A stretch of 64,000 nucleotides of DNA, taken from NCBI GenBank assembly GCA_938084055.1, contig CALKDK010000014.1, positions 1 through 64,000 of the forward strand. Direction: 5' to 3'. This document shows, in pieces, positions 46,524 to 55,305 of this stretch. How positions within the stretch are numbered: position 1 is the first letter of the stretch; each line of letters begins with the position of its first letter. The stretch is from an uncultured Luminiphilus sp. (GTDB lineage: Bacteria; Pseudomonadota; Gammaproteobacteria; Pseudomonadales; Halieaceae). The notes beneath the pieces are model-generated. The model saw nothing but the letters and a program-made list of their open reading frames with translations, was not told the origin of the DNA and made no database searches. A program made the translations under genes and the position numbers.

Positions 46524-49094
46524 ATGGCACAGCTACCCGAACATGCGCGCGTCATCATCGTTGGTCAGGGAGGCATCGTTGGTGCCTCGGTGGCCCATCA
46601 TCTTGTCGCTGCGGGCTGGGACAATATTGTCGGTCTCGAGAAATCAGCAATACCCACGGATATCGGCTCCACGTCCCACGCCTCCGATTTTTGTTACATG
46701 ACCTCCCACGACAAACTCAATGTTTTTACCAGTACGTACAGCCGGGAGTTCTACAAGTCCAGGGGGAATTTCATCGAGATAGGTGGCATGGAGGTGGCGC
46801 GTAAGGGTGACCATGCCCAAATGCAGGAGTTGCTGAGAAAGGTGGCCTCGGGCAAGGCTTTCGGTACCAATGCGCGCATGATTTCTGCTGCGGAGGCCAA
46901 AGAGCGGTTCCCGCTTCTCGAGGAAGACCTGATTGAAGGTGCCATGTGGGATCCTGATGCCGGCCTTGTCACCCCGCGCTCACAGAAGGTGGCGGGTGAT
47001 CTGGTCGACGAGGCCGTGGCGGCAGGCAAGCTCAAAGCATTTCCCTATACCCCTGCCCAGCGCATCCTTGTCGAAGACGGTCGCGCAGTCGGGGTGGAGA
47101 CGGCCAAAGGGACCATCATGGCAGACTACGTGGTTTTGTGTGCCGGCATTTGGGGCTCACTGGTTTCTCACACCGCGAACGTAAAGCTGCCTCTGATGCC
47201 CGTAGAGCATCCGCTGCTATTCTTTGGACCCTGGGATGCCCTGGAAGGCACAGGGAAGGATATTGTTTATCCACTGTTTCGTGATCAGGGCAACTCGGCT
47301 TATGTCAGGGATACCGGTGATCCGACCACGCCGGAGGGCGGTCTGTTGGAGTGGGGCTACTATGAGCCCTTCGAACCGCGCATTGTTGAGGCCACGGCCA
47401 TCATGGAACCCGAGGATGCGCGCATGTCGCCCTCAATGAATGACTTGGCGCTGGACCAGGTGCTTGATGCTTATGAGCGTTCGGTGGAGCTGACACCTGT
47501 TTTGGCAGAACTGCCCTGGGAGGAACGCCGCTCCTTTAATGGTTTGCTCTCTGTGACCACCGATGGCGGTTCAGTGATTGGTGAATCCCCTGCAGTCAAA
47601 GGCCTTTGGCTTTGCGAGGCCGTTTGGGTTAAGGACGGTCCGGGAGCTGGCAAGCTTCTCGCAGACTGGATGACCGACGGACGCACCAGTATGGATCCGC
47701 ACGGTGTCGACCCTGCGCGTCATTACCCGATTCAATTGACGGATGAATTCATTCGTAACCGCAGCTATGAGATTGCCCAGAAGATTTACACCCCAGCGGT
47801 TCACCCCCGGGAACCCTATGCCTCCTCCCGGGTTCTGCGCACCAGCCCGTTCTATGAGCGCGAGGTGGCGTTGGGAGGGTACTTCATGGAAGTCGCAGGT
47901 TGGGAGCGCGCCCATGGCTACGCGGCCAATGAGGCGACGCTACTTGCGCAGTACCGGGACCGCGTGCCAGTGCGTGAAGCTGAATGGGACAACCGGCATT
48001 TCTGGGAGGTCTCCAACGCGGAGCATCTTGCATTGAGCGACAGTGTGGGCATGATCAATCTGTCGCATTTTGCCATCTTCGATGTGGTCGGCCCTGATGC
48101 CGAAGCCCTCATGGAGTACTTGTCGGTGGCCAAGGTGGGTGGCAATACCGCCGTGGGCAAAGGGGTGTATACCCACTTCCTAGACCATGTCGGTGGGATC
48201 CATTCGGATCTCACTATCGTGCGTCTTGCGGAGGACGCCTACCGAGTAATTTGTGGTGGCGATACCGGCCACCGAGATTACGTCTGGATGCAGCGTATGC
48301 GCGATAAGCTGGGTTTGGTTCATGCCGAGTTCATCGATCAAAGCGAGCAACTGGCGACTCTGGGTCTCTGGGGCCCGGAGGCCCGGGCGACCCTCCAGAG
48401 GTTGATGGATGACCCTGAGAGTGTCTCAACTGAGACCTTCCCCTATGCGACGACCAAGGAGATCGATGTCTGCGGTGTCAAGGTGTGGGCGTTTCGCATC
48501 TCCTATGTCGGGGAACAGGGATGGGAACTTTATTTTCCCTTTGCCGACGGGCTCAAGCTTTGGGATGCCCTCGCGGACTTGGGTGTGAACCCCGTGGGCA
48601 TTGAAACCTATGCCAACAGTCGTCGCCTGGAGAAAAGCTTACGATTACAAAATGCCGATCTTGAAATCGACTATAACCTGTACGAAGCAGGCCTTGCCCG
48701 ACCCAAAGTGAAGGCCAATGACTTCCACGGCAAGGAAGCGTACGTCGCCCAGCGGGCTTTACCCGAGCAGGCAGCCTACCTTTGCACTTTGGTTCTCGAG
48801 GACACCACGGATGATGCGGGCACGGTGCGCTATCCCGTGGGTCAATGGCCGCTGCTGGATGCTGATACCCTTGAGGTGGTCATCGACGCCCACGGTCGCC
48901 GCTCCTACACCACCAGCGTTGCTTACGGACCCTCACTCGGGCAGAACATCGCCATGGGCTACCTGCCGGCAGCCCGTGCCAAAGAGGGAGATGCGGTTGT
49001 GATGGAGTATTTCGGCAACTTCTTCCCTGCAAGAATTGTTGCGGTGGGTTATGGTGCGCTGCTCGACCCTGATAATGAGCGGGTCAAGAGCTGA
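46524..49094 (+). CDS. Dimethylglycine/sarcosine dehydrogenase-like flavoprotein with C-terminal GcvT domain
   Basis: An 856-residue two-part enzyme. The N-terminal DAO-type FAD domain has VIIVGQGGIVGASVAHHLVA and a conserved His in GSTSHASDFCYM, the place where DMGDH links FAD covalently; the usual WHAAG reads SHASD here. A linker domain leads to the C-terminal aminomethyltransferase (GcvT) half with YLSVAKVGGNTAVGKGVYTH and GIETYANSRRLEKSLR. Such enzymes oxidatively demethylate N-methyl amines and hand the C1 unit to THF, with electrons going to ETF. Next to fhs and formate dehydrogenase the product methylene-THF would go to formyl-THF, formate and CO2. The true substrate is not fixed by sequence. 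Confidence 0.85.
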   Translation: MAQLPEHARVIIVGQGGIVGASVAHHLVAAGWDNIVGLEKSAIPTDIGSTSHASDFCYMTSHDKLNVFTSTYSREFYKSRGNFIEIGGMEVARKGDHAQMQELLRKVASGKAFGTNARMISAAEAKERFPLLEEDLIEGAMWDPDAGLVTPRSQKVAGDLVDEAVAAGKLKAFPYTPAQRILVEDGRAVGVETAKGTIMADYVVLCAGIWGSLVSHTANVKLPLMPVEHPLLFFGPWDALEGTGKDIVYPLFRDQGNSAYVRDTGDPTTPEGGLLEWGYYEPFEPRIVEATAIMEPEDARMSPSMNDLALDQVLDAYERSVELTPVLAELPWEERRSFNGLLSVTTDGGSVIGESPAVKGLWLCEAVWVKDGPGAGKLLADWMTDGRTSMDPHGVDPARHYPIQLTDEFIRNRSYEIAQKIYTPAVHPREPYASSRVLRTSPFYEREVALGGYFMEVAGWERAHGYAANEATLLAQYRDRVPVREAEWDNRHFWEVSNAEHLALSDSVGMINLSHFAIFDVVGPDAEALMEYLSVAKVGGNTAVGKGVYTHFLDHVGGIHSDLTIVRLAEDAYRVICGGDTGHRDYVWMQRMRDKLGLVHAEFIDQSEQLATLGLWGPEARATLQRLMDDPESVSTETFPYATTKEIDVCGVKVWAFRISYVGEQGWELYFPFADGLKLWDALADLGVNPVGIETYANSRRLEKSLRLQNADLEIDYNLYEAGLARPKVKANDFHGKEAYVAQRALPEQAAYLCTLVLEDTTDDAGTVRYPVGQWPLLDADTLEVVIDAHGRRSYTTSVAYGPSLGQNIAMGYLPAARAKEGDAVVMEYFGNFFPARIVAVGYGALLDPDNERVKS

Positions 49095-49180
49095 TCAGCG
49101 GTTGGTGGCGGTCTGACTAGGAGGCGTCTTATTTCGCCGCATAGCCTGCCGCTTCCAACCTTGACGTTACCGTTGGCCGG

Positions 49181-49912
49181 TTGACACAATGGCACGAGAA
49201 GTTCCCACCGGATGTCAGCGACGCTGTGAAGGTCAGTAGAAACCAGATTACATTTACCGTACTCGTCATCGCGGCGACCGTCGGGGTGACGCTCGCGGTG
49301 TCCGGATACTGGATGCAGTGGCAGGCCCGCAGCGGTGGTTACGGGGGTTTCAGTGAGGCCCCGGCATTGATTGCACTACCAGAGCCTCGACCCCTCGCTA
49401 AATTTACCCTTGTGGACGACGCCAAGAATATTTTTGATTTTCAGGCCCTGGAGGCACGTTGGTCATTTGTCTTTTTCGGGTTCATGTACTGTCCGGATAT
49501 TTGTCCCACCACGCTTCAGGATCTTAGCCAGGTCAAACGGGAAATCCTGGCCATGGGCATTCCCGACGAGGCTGTACAGTTTGTTTTCATATCCGTCGAT
49601 CCCGCACGGGATAAAGGTGAGCAGATCAGCAAATACGTGGCGTATTTTGACGCCGGCTTTTTGGGCGCAACGGGTTCAATTGGCCAGCTAAACAACCTGA
49701 CGCGCCAGCTGGGAGCGCCCTTTATGGCGGGTGAGAATGCCGGGGATGACATCTATGAAGTCGTTCATTCAAGCGCGGTGTACCTGATTGATCCAAGGCA
49801 GCGCTATGCCGGCCTGATCAGTTCACCTTTTGTTGCCTCGGATGTTGCGGAGGAATTTGCGGAGCTGTATCGGGCCGCCAAGGATGGCAGCCCGGAAGAT
49901 CAATCAGGCTGA
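49181..49912 (+). CDS. SCO1/SenC/PrrC-family copper chaperone (cytochrome oxidase assembly)
   Basis: A 243-residue inner-membrane thioredoxin-like protein with one TM helix (about 25-45). The metal site is intact: CPDICP (CxxxC) in FGFMYCPDICPTTLQDL and the distal His in YEVVHSSAVYLID. It inserts or reduces the CuA centre of oxidase subunit II. The start is uncertain: TTG at 49181 or GTG at 49229, neither with a good ribosome site. It converges with the cox operon, with 4 bp between its stop and that of the 52-residue protein, so it serves that oxidase without sharing its transcript. Confidence 0.9.
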   Translation: MTQWHEKFPPDVSDAVKVSRNQITFTVLVIAATVGVTLAVSGYWMQWQARSGGYGGFSEAPALIALPEPRPLAKFTLVDDAKNIFDFQALEARWSFVFFGFMYCPDICPTTLQDLSQVKREILAMGIPDEAVQFVFISVDPARDKGEQISKYVAYFDAGFLGATGSIGQLNNLTRQLGAPFMAGENAGDDIYEVVHSSAVYLIDPRQRYAGLISSPFVASDVAEEFAELYRAAKDGSPEDQSG

Positions 49913-49916
49913 CCGC

Positions 49917-50075
49917 TCAGCCGTTCTTTTCCGCATGCACACCATCAACCCGCTCAGGTACGGTTTTGTTGTGGTCAACCAGCACAAATGCAAACACGTA
50001 CATCAGGACTGTTAACAGCAACAGGATGGTGGCGTGGGGAATATAGTTAGTGCTCGAGTCTTTCTGACCGCCCAT
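49917..50075 (-). CDS. 52-residue single-pass membrane protein at the end of the cox operon
   Basis: This gene is too short for the ORF track. Frame 50075 to 49917 encodes MGGQKDSSTNYIPHATILLL, a hydrophobic stretch (residues about 15-33) with one Tyr and one Met, and a polar tail ending HAEKNG. AGGA sits six bases before the ATG. It follows the subunit IV gene by 47 bp on the same strand. It is most likely a small accessory subunit or assembly factor of the oxidase, like CcoQ/CtaF-type small subunits in role; I do not recognise a named family. Confidence 0.75.
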   Translation of the reverse strand: MGGQKDSSTNYIPHATILLLLTVLMYVFAFVLVDHNKTVPERVDGVHAEKNG

Positions 50076-50122
50076 TGTTTCCTACCTACTTTTCCAGTGA
50101 CAAATAATGGTTCCAACCCGCA

Positions 50123-50512
50123 TCAATGTGCTGGCGGGGGCGCTGGGCCTGTTTGCACCAGTTCCTGCAGGAAGTAGATGGCCCGGTTAAAGAACGTCCA
50201 GTCTGCCTCCAGGGATCCGATGGCGACGAACGTGAGCAAGAGCAGCGGCGGCAGCAGTATGAAATACACCATGGCCAACCGTTCCCAAACCATATGCATG
50301 AACACTGCAATGATCAAGCCAGCCTTCAGAACCATGAACAGGAGAATCAGGAACCAGCGCATATAACCCTGGATCTGGTAATAGTCCACGGCGTAGGACA
50401 TGGCACTCAGTACGAACAGCAAAATCCATATCTTGAAGTACACCCCAAGCGGATGCTGGATGGCCTCTTCTTCCTTTACAACAGGCTCGTGCCCATCAGC
50501 TACGTGTTCCAT
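50123..50512 (-). CDS. Cytochrome c oxidase subunit IV family protein
   Basis: A 129-residue membrane protein with three predicted helices (about 27-46, 50-75, 80-100). The segments YFKIWILLFVLSAMSYAVDY and FMVLKAGLIIAVFMHMVWER are typical of the bacterial COX4/CyoD-like subunit; the internal H-M-V-W-E motif after the second helix is conserved. It is the small stabilising subunit of the haem-copper oxidase. Its ATG lies 9 bp after the subunit III stop. Confidence 0.88.
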   Translation of the reverse strand: MEHVADGHEPVVKEEEAIQHPLGVYFKIWILLFVLSAMSYAVDYYQIQGYMRWFLILLFMVLKAGLIIAVFMHMVWERLAMVYFILLPPLLLLTFVAIGSLEADWTFFNRAIYFLQELVQTGPAPPPAH

Positions 50513-50521
50513 GACTACTCC

Positions 50522-51241
50522 CTACCAAAGATAGAAAAATGCAAAGATAAAGACCCAGACGAGATCAACGAAGTGCCAGTACAGGCCCATAATCTCAATC
50601 TCCTCGTAATTTCCGCCCCGTTTCGTAAACCACCCGGGTTGCCGGTCGTCGAGATGCCCTTTGGACACCTTGTAGGCCATGATGAACAAGAAGATCACCC
50701 CAATGGTGACGTGGGTACCGTGGAACCCGGTCACCATGAAGAATACCGATCCAAACTGGGCCGCTCCCATGGGATTGGCCCATGGTCGAACGCCTTCATC
50801 AATGATCAGTTTGCTCCACTCGAATACCTGCATGCCAACGAACGTGGCACCCAGTACGGCGGTGGCAATCAGCAGCCAGAAGGTCTTTCTTTTATCCTTG
50901 CGGTAGCCGAAATTTACCGCCAGGGCCATCGTGCCACTGCTGGTAATGAGGACGAAGGTCATAATGGCGATGAGAATAAGTGGAATCGGGGCGCCGCCAA
51001 AACTCAGCGCAAATACCTCACTGGAATTGGGCCAGGGGTCCAGGGTGGACATCCTGACGGTCATATACGACGCGAGGAAACAACCAAAGATGAAGGTGTC
51101 ACTTACGAGAAAGATCCACATCATGGCCTTTCCCCAGGGTACGCCTTTGAAGGCGCGCTGGTCAGACGACCAGTCTTCAATGACACCCTCCAGACCAGGT
51201 TTCAGTTCCAGTGAATCGGACGCTACATTCTGTGCAGACAT
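50522..51241 (-). CDS. Cytochrome c oxidase subunit III
   Basis: A 239-residue polytopic subunit III. Conserved marks are MVTGFHGTHVTIGVIFLFIM and the C-terminal YWHFVDLVWVFIFAFFYLW, plus the Glu in FVGMQVFEWSKLI. It is the second of two subunit-III-like genes in the operon; this one is the longer, classical form. It lies 15 bp after the first. Confidence 0.92.
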   Translation of the reverse strand: MSAQNVASDSLELKPGLEGVIEDWSSDQRAFKGVPWGKAMMWIFLVSDTFIFGCFLASYMTVRMSTLDPWPNSSEVFALSFGGAPIPLILIAIMTFVLITSSGTMALAVNFGYRKDKRKTFWLLIATAVLGATFVGMQVFEWSKLIIDEGVRPWANPMGAAQFGSVFFMVTGFHGTHVTIGVIFLFIMAYKVSKGHLDDRQPGWFTKRGGNYEEIEIMGLYWHFVDLVWVFIFAFFYLW

Positions 51242-51256
51242 GACTGGTCTCCCTTA

Positions 51257-51916
51257 CTAAATTACACCGCAGATCCGCAGGAGGATCTCAAAATTATTAC
51301 CGCTGAATAGCAGGCCGAATACCAGCAGCCAGACGCCGAGCAAGTAGTGCCAGTACAGGGCGCAGTTGGAAATATTGGCCTCCATTTTATGGGTATCCCC
51401 GGGCTGGAACGCTCTTTTGGTAGCGCGAACCAGAGCCAGCATGCCACCGGCCATATGCAGGCCGTGGACACCTGTGATCATGAAAAAGAAACCGACGGAT
51501 GGGTTGCTGAAATCTCCCAGCACCAGGGTCGTCAATTGCTGCCAGGCGGTCCACTGACCCACCAGAAAGAGGACGGTCAGGATACCGGCAGCAACAAGCC
51601 CATTTCTCACCCAAAGTATCCGCCCCGCACGGGCGCCCATCAATGCAAACTGCAGACAGAGGCTGCTCAGCAGTAACACGCCCGTATTTGCCCAAAGCAG
51701 ATTAATTTGTGGGGTAGGGCGCCAGTCCTGGTACAACATCCGACCGCCGTAAGCGACGATCATCAACAGGAAAAACACGCTGACCACGCTCAGTAACATT
51801 TTTAACGCGGAGCGTCGGGATTTCAGTGCAATTTCTGCCCCGGAGAGGGCCGGTGCTACCGGGCCGGTATCCGCAATCCAGGGGGTTTCGGAAAAAATTC
51901 CTGTGCCAGTGCTCAT
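51257..51916 (-). CDS. Cytochrome c oxidase subunit III-like protein (second copy)
   Basis: A 219-residue subunit III homologue. It has FFFMITGVHGLHMAGGMLAL and ends with CALYWHYLLGVWLLVFGLLF, but its N terminus is divergent and it has fewer conserved acidic residues. Two adjacent subunit III genes recall the coxMNOP-type alternative oxidases of alphaproteobacteria. It begins 10 bp after the subunit I stop. Confidence 0.9.
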   Translation of the reverse strand: MSTGTGIFSETPWIADTGPVAPALSGAEIALKSRRSALKMLLSVVSVFFLLMIVAYGGRMLYQDWRPTPQINLLWANTGVLLLSSLCLQFALMGARAGRILWVRNGLVAAGILTVLFLVGQWTAWQQLTTLVLGDFSNPSVGFFFMITGVHGLHMAGGMLALVRATKRAFQPGDTHKMEANISNCALYWHYLLGVWLLVFGLLFSGNNFEILLRICGVI

Positions 51917-51926
51917 ATCTCTCTCC

Positions 51927-53687
51927 TCAGGCCGTTACAGAGCGCGGTGGGACGTTCTGAGGAATGAAATCCTCCTCGTGCCCGGGCACGCTGTAGTCAT
52001 AGGCCCATCGATACACGCAGGGCAGTTCCTTGCCAAAGTTGCCATGCTCCGGTGGCGTGTGCTCGGTCTGCCACTCCAGCGTCGTGGCATTCCATGGGTT
52101 CCCCGGAGCTTTCTCGCCCTTGAAAGCACTCCAGATCAGATTCCAGAGAAACACCAGTTGGGCAAAGCCAACGACGAGGGCCGCAATCGTGATGCTGGCA
52201 TTCACCGCATGGGCCGATTCTGGCAGGAAGGTGGTACCGGTAATTTCAAAATACCGTCGTGGAACGCCCATGATTCCCAGGTAGTGCATGGGCAGGAATA
52301 CGAGGTAGGACCCGACGAAAGTGGTCCAGAAATGGAACTTGGCCATACCTTCGTGATACCAGCGACCGGAGATCTTGGGGTACCAGTGATAAATCGCGCC
52401 GCAGACCACCATGACCGGCGCAACAGCCATAACCATGTGGAAGTGGGCGACGACAAAGAGCGTATCGGACAGGGGCATGCTGACCGTTGAGTTGCCAAGG
52501 AACAATCCTGTCATGCCACCATTGACGAAGAACAGTAAAAAAGCGATCGAGAAAAGCATCGGTGTTGTCAGGTGGATGTTGCCCTGCCACAGCGTCAGTA
52601 CCCAGTTGTACACCTTAAGGGCTGTGGGAATTGCAATGATCAGCGTTGTTGTTGCGAAGAAGAAGCCAAAGTAAGGGTTCATTCCGCTGACATACATATG
52701 GTGAGCCCAGACCACAAAGCTCAGCGCGCCGATAATCACAATAGCCCAGACCATCATTCGATAGCCGAAAATGTTCTTTCGGGCATGCACGCTGATCAGA
52801 TCGGATACGATACCGAAGGCGGGCAGCGCCACGATGTACACCTCAGGATGTCCAAAGAACCAAAACAAATGTTGGAACAGCAGAGGGTTACCACCCACAT
52901 GCTCAGCCTCACTACCCATCGATACGATGGCAGGCATGAAAAAGCTGGTACCCAGCAGGACATCCAGCGCCATCATAATGGCGCTGACAAACAGGGCCGG
53001 GAAGGCAAAAAGGGCGAGTACGGTGGCCGTAAAGATACCCCATATGGTGAGGGGCATTCTCATCAGGGTCATACCCCGCGTGCGTGCCTGCAGGATTGTC
53101 ACTACGTAGTTCAATCCGCCCATGGTGAAGCCGATAATGAAGACAGCCAGAGACGCCAGCATAAGCAGGATGCCGGCCTCTGATCCGGGTGTTCCCGGCA
53201 GGATGGCCTGGGGCGGATACAAGGTCCAACCGGCGCCTGTGGAGCCGCCACCGACAAAAAAGCTGGCCGCTAACAGCAGCACCGCTGTGAAATAGACCCA
53301 GAAGCTGATCATGTTCAGCCAGGGAAAGACCATATCCCGGGCGCCCACCATGAGTGGTATGAGATAGTTACCAAAGCCACCCAGAAACAGCGCCGTGAGC
53401 AGGTAAACCACCATGATCATGCCGTGCATGGTGACGGCCTGCAGGTAGTAGGCGGGATCTATGAAGGTAAAGGTATTGGGCCATGCGAGTTGCAGGCGCA
53501 TGAACCAGGACAGCACGAGCGCAACAAGCCCAATGGCCAGTGCAGTTGCCGCGTACTGAATTGCAATAACCTTTGCATCCTGGCAGAAAACGTATTTACC
53601 CAGCCAGGTTTTGGGATGGTAAAGCTCCATCTCCCCAACCTCGGCTGGCCGTACAAAAATGCTCTCATCGTGTGCAGTGTATTCCAT
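51927..53687 (-). CDS. Cytochrome c oxidase subunit I (haem-copper oxidase)
   Basis: A 586-residue, 12-helix catalytic subunit. All ligands are visible: haem a His in VTMHGMIMVVYL, CuB His with the crosslinked Tyr and proton-channel Glu in FWFFGHPEVYIV, CuB pair in WAHHMYVSG and the haem a/a3 pair in VAHFHMVMAV. The HPEVY form marks an A1-type, high-proton-pumping enzyme. It follows subunit II by 43 bp. It reduces O2 with electrons from cytochrome c. Confidence 0.95.
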   Translation of the reverse strand: MEYTAHDESIFVRPAEVGEMELYHPKTWLGKYVFCQDAKVIAIQYAATALAIGLVALVLSWFMRLQLAWPNTFTFIDPAYYLQAVTMHGMIMVVYLLTALFLGGFGNYLIPLMVGARDMVFPWLNMISFWVYFTAVLLLAASFFVGGGSTGAGWTLYPPQAILPGTPGSEAGILLMLASLAVFIIGFTMGGLNYVVTILQARTRGMTLMRMPLTIWGIFTATVLALFAFPALFVSAIMMALDVLLGTSFFMPAIVSMGSEAEHVGGNPLLFQHLFWFFGHPEVYIVALPAFGIVSDLISVHARKNIFGYRMMVWAIVIIGALSFVVWAHHMYVSGMNPYFGFFFATTTLIIAIPTALKVYNWVLTLWQGNIHLTTPMLFSIAFLLFFVNGGMTGLFLGNSTVSMPLSDTLFVVAHFHMVMAVAPVMVVCGAIYHWYPKISGRWYHEGMAKFHFWTTFVGSYLVFLPMHYLGIMGVPRRYFEITGTTFLPESAHAVNASITIAALVVGFAQLVFLWNLIWSAFKGEKAPGNPWNATTLEWQTEHTPPEHGNFGKELPCVYRWAYDYSVPGHEEDFIPQNVPPRSVTA

Positions 53688-53730
53688 GATTATCTCTCGG
53701 TTTTGTCTGCTGTGTTGGCTGTGCCGTGGG

Positions 53731-55098
53731 TTACAGGGTATTGATGTAGGCGACCATGTCGGTCACGGCTTCATCGTCTACCAGGGTATTTGAAAGAAGC
53801 CCCATCTGTAGCCCGTAAAGGTCGTCACTGTGCCGGCCGCGGATGCCCGCCCGGAACTTCTGTAACTGTTCAGCCATGTACCAATCATCCAGATCAGTCA
53901 GTGCCGGCGCATTGACCGTCCAGACACCGCGACCATCACCACCGTGGCATTGAGCGCAGGTGGACTGGTAGAGGGCGGCGGAGTTGGCCGGATCTCCAGC
54001 GATGGTGTCGGTCAGTTCGGCGCCGGGCAGGGTATTGATGTAGGCGACTACGTTTTCAATGGCGCTGGCATCAGCCAACGTCATGGCCATGGGTGCCATG
54101 GTCTGGCCCCACACATCGTCTTCATGGGTACCCCTGACACCCCGTTTAAAGTGGCGCAGCTGGCGCTTCATGTACTCGGAATCCATCCCGGCAAGGCGGG
54201 GTGCGTGCATTGCCGCATTACCCTCGGCATTCGCGCCGTGACACGAGCCGCATACTGCATAGGCAGCCTGACCGGCAACCAGATCCGACGATAATGCGGT
54301 CTGGGTTTCGGCAAATGTGGGTTGATCTGCCACCCAACGGGTGTAGGTTTCGGTATCTTCAACGACGACTCGGCCGCGCATGGCGTAGTGACCCACACCG
54401 CAGAGCTCCTCGCACAACAGGTCATAACTTCCAACTTTATTGGGCTCAGCCCAGATGTAGGAAACCTGCCCGGGAACAAAGTCCATTTTCACCCTGAATT
54501 GGGGCACAGTGAAGTTGTGAAGGACATCGGTAGATCGCAACAGGAACGTCACCGGTTGATCCACTTCCAGGTGCAGTACCGGGTCGTACACGATGACATC
54601 GTCTTTTCCAAACGGGTCTGTGGGATCGATTCCCAGGGGATTGTCTGCGCTGGTATGGCTGACATCCACCGCACCCAGCTTGCCATCGTCGCCTGGAAGC
54701 CGGTAGGACCAATTCCATTGCCGCGCCAGAACTTCAACTTCCAGCGCATCGTCGGGTGGCGTGACAACGTCTGCCCATATAAAGAGGCCGGGTGCCAGCA
54801 TGGCAGCCACGCCGACCGTGGTCAGGCCCGTCAGCCAACTCTCCATTTTTACACTCTCGGGTTCGTACTCGGCCCGGCGCCCTTCCTTGTTCCGAAATTT
54901 GATCACGCAGTAGGCGATAAACCCGTTGACCGCGACGAAACCAATGCCGGTAACGATAAAAGTGAGTGTCACCGTATCATCCATTGCGCTCCAATTGGAT
55001 GCGATGGGTGTGAAATACCAGGGACTCAAAAAGTGAAACAGGACCGTCCCGAAAACCAGGACGAGCAGAACAATTGCAAATACCATAAACAACCTCAT
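53731..55098 (-). CDS. Cytochrome c oxidase subunit II fused to two cytochrome c domains
   Basis: A caa3-type subunit II with an extra haem domain, about 455 residues. Two N-terminal TM helices (about 3-25 and 40-60) come first. The cupredoxin CuA domain follows, with His in VLHNFTVPQFRV and CEELCGVGHYAMRG. Two c-type domains end it: CGSCHGANAEG near 285 and CAQCHGGDGRG near 390. I start at ATG 55098 (MRLFMVFAIVLLVLVFG); the track's extra 21 codons have no support. The tethered di-haem tail lets the oxidase take electrons without a free cytochrome c, or from several donors. Confidence 0.93.
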   Translation of the reverse strand: MRLFMVFAIVLLVLVFGTVLFHFLSPWYFTPIASNWSAMDDTVTLTFIVTGIGFVAVNGFIAYCVIKFRNKEGRRAEYEPESVKMESWLTGLTTVGVAAMLAPGLFIWADVVTPPDDALEVEVLARQWNWSYRLPGDDGKLGAVDVSHTSADNPLGIDPTDPFGKDDVIVYDPVLHLEVDQPVTFLLRSTDVLHNFTVPQFRVKMDFVPGQVSYIWAEPNKVGSYDLLCEELCGVGHYAMRGRVVVEDTETYTRWVADQPTFAETQTALSSDLVAGQAAYAVCGSCHGANAEGNAAMHAPRLAGMDSEYMKRQLRHFKRGVRGTHEDDVWGQTMAPMAMTLADASAIENVVAYINTLPGAELTDTIAGDPANSAALYQSTCAQCHGGDGRGVWTVNAPALTDLDDWYMAEQLQKFRAGIRGRHSDDLYGLQMGLLSNTLVDDEAVTDMVAYINTL

Positions 55099-55160
55099 GT
55101 ACGCTGTGTACAAGGTACACCAGCGTCCCCCAATGCGCGGTCGCCCGTGACAGGACCCCA

Positions 55161-55188
55161 ATTACAACACTGTCCGTAGCTTAGGTAA
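55161..55188 (-). promoter_or_regulatory. Possible promoter of the cox operon
   Basis: On the minus strand TTACCT (-35-like, 55188-55183) and TGTAAT (-10-like, 55166-55161) are 16 bp apart, about 63 bp before the subunit II ATG. The -10 matches five of six consensus bases, the -35 only three. Confidence 0.3.
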
Positions 55189-55305
55189 CCGCTTCCCCCA
55201 TATAAGACATCCGTTACTCTGGACGTCGTTTTGCGTTTTTACTGCATTTATCGTTTACGACAACGATCTCGTTATCGGGCGGCTACTGCCGACCGCATTT
55301 ATCTG

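Noticed and set aside
50126-51214. 362-codon plus-strand ORF in the cox region
   Set aside because: Antisense shadow of subunits III and IV; rich in His/Gln/Asp as expected for the reverse of hydrophobic codons.
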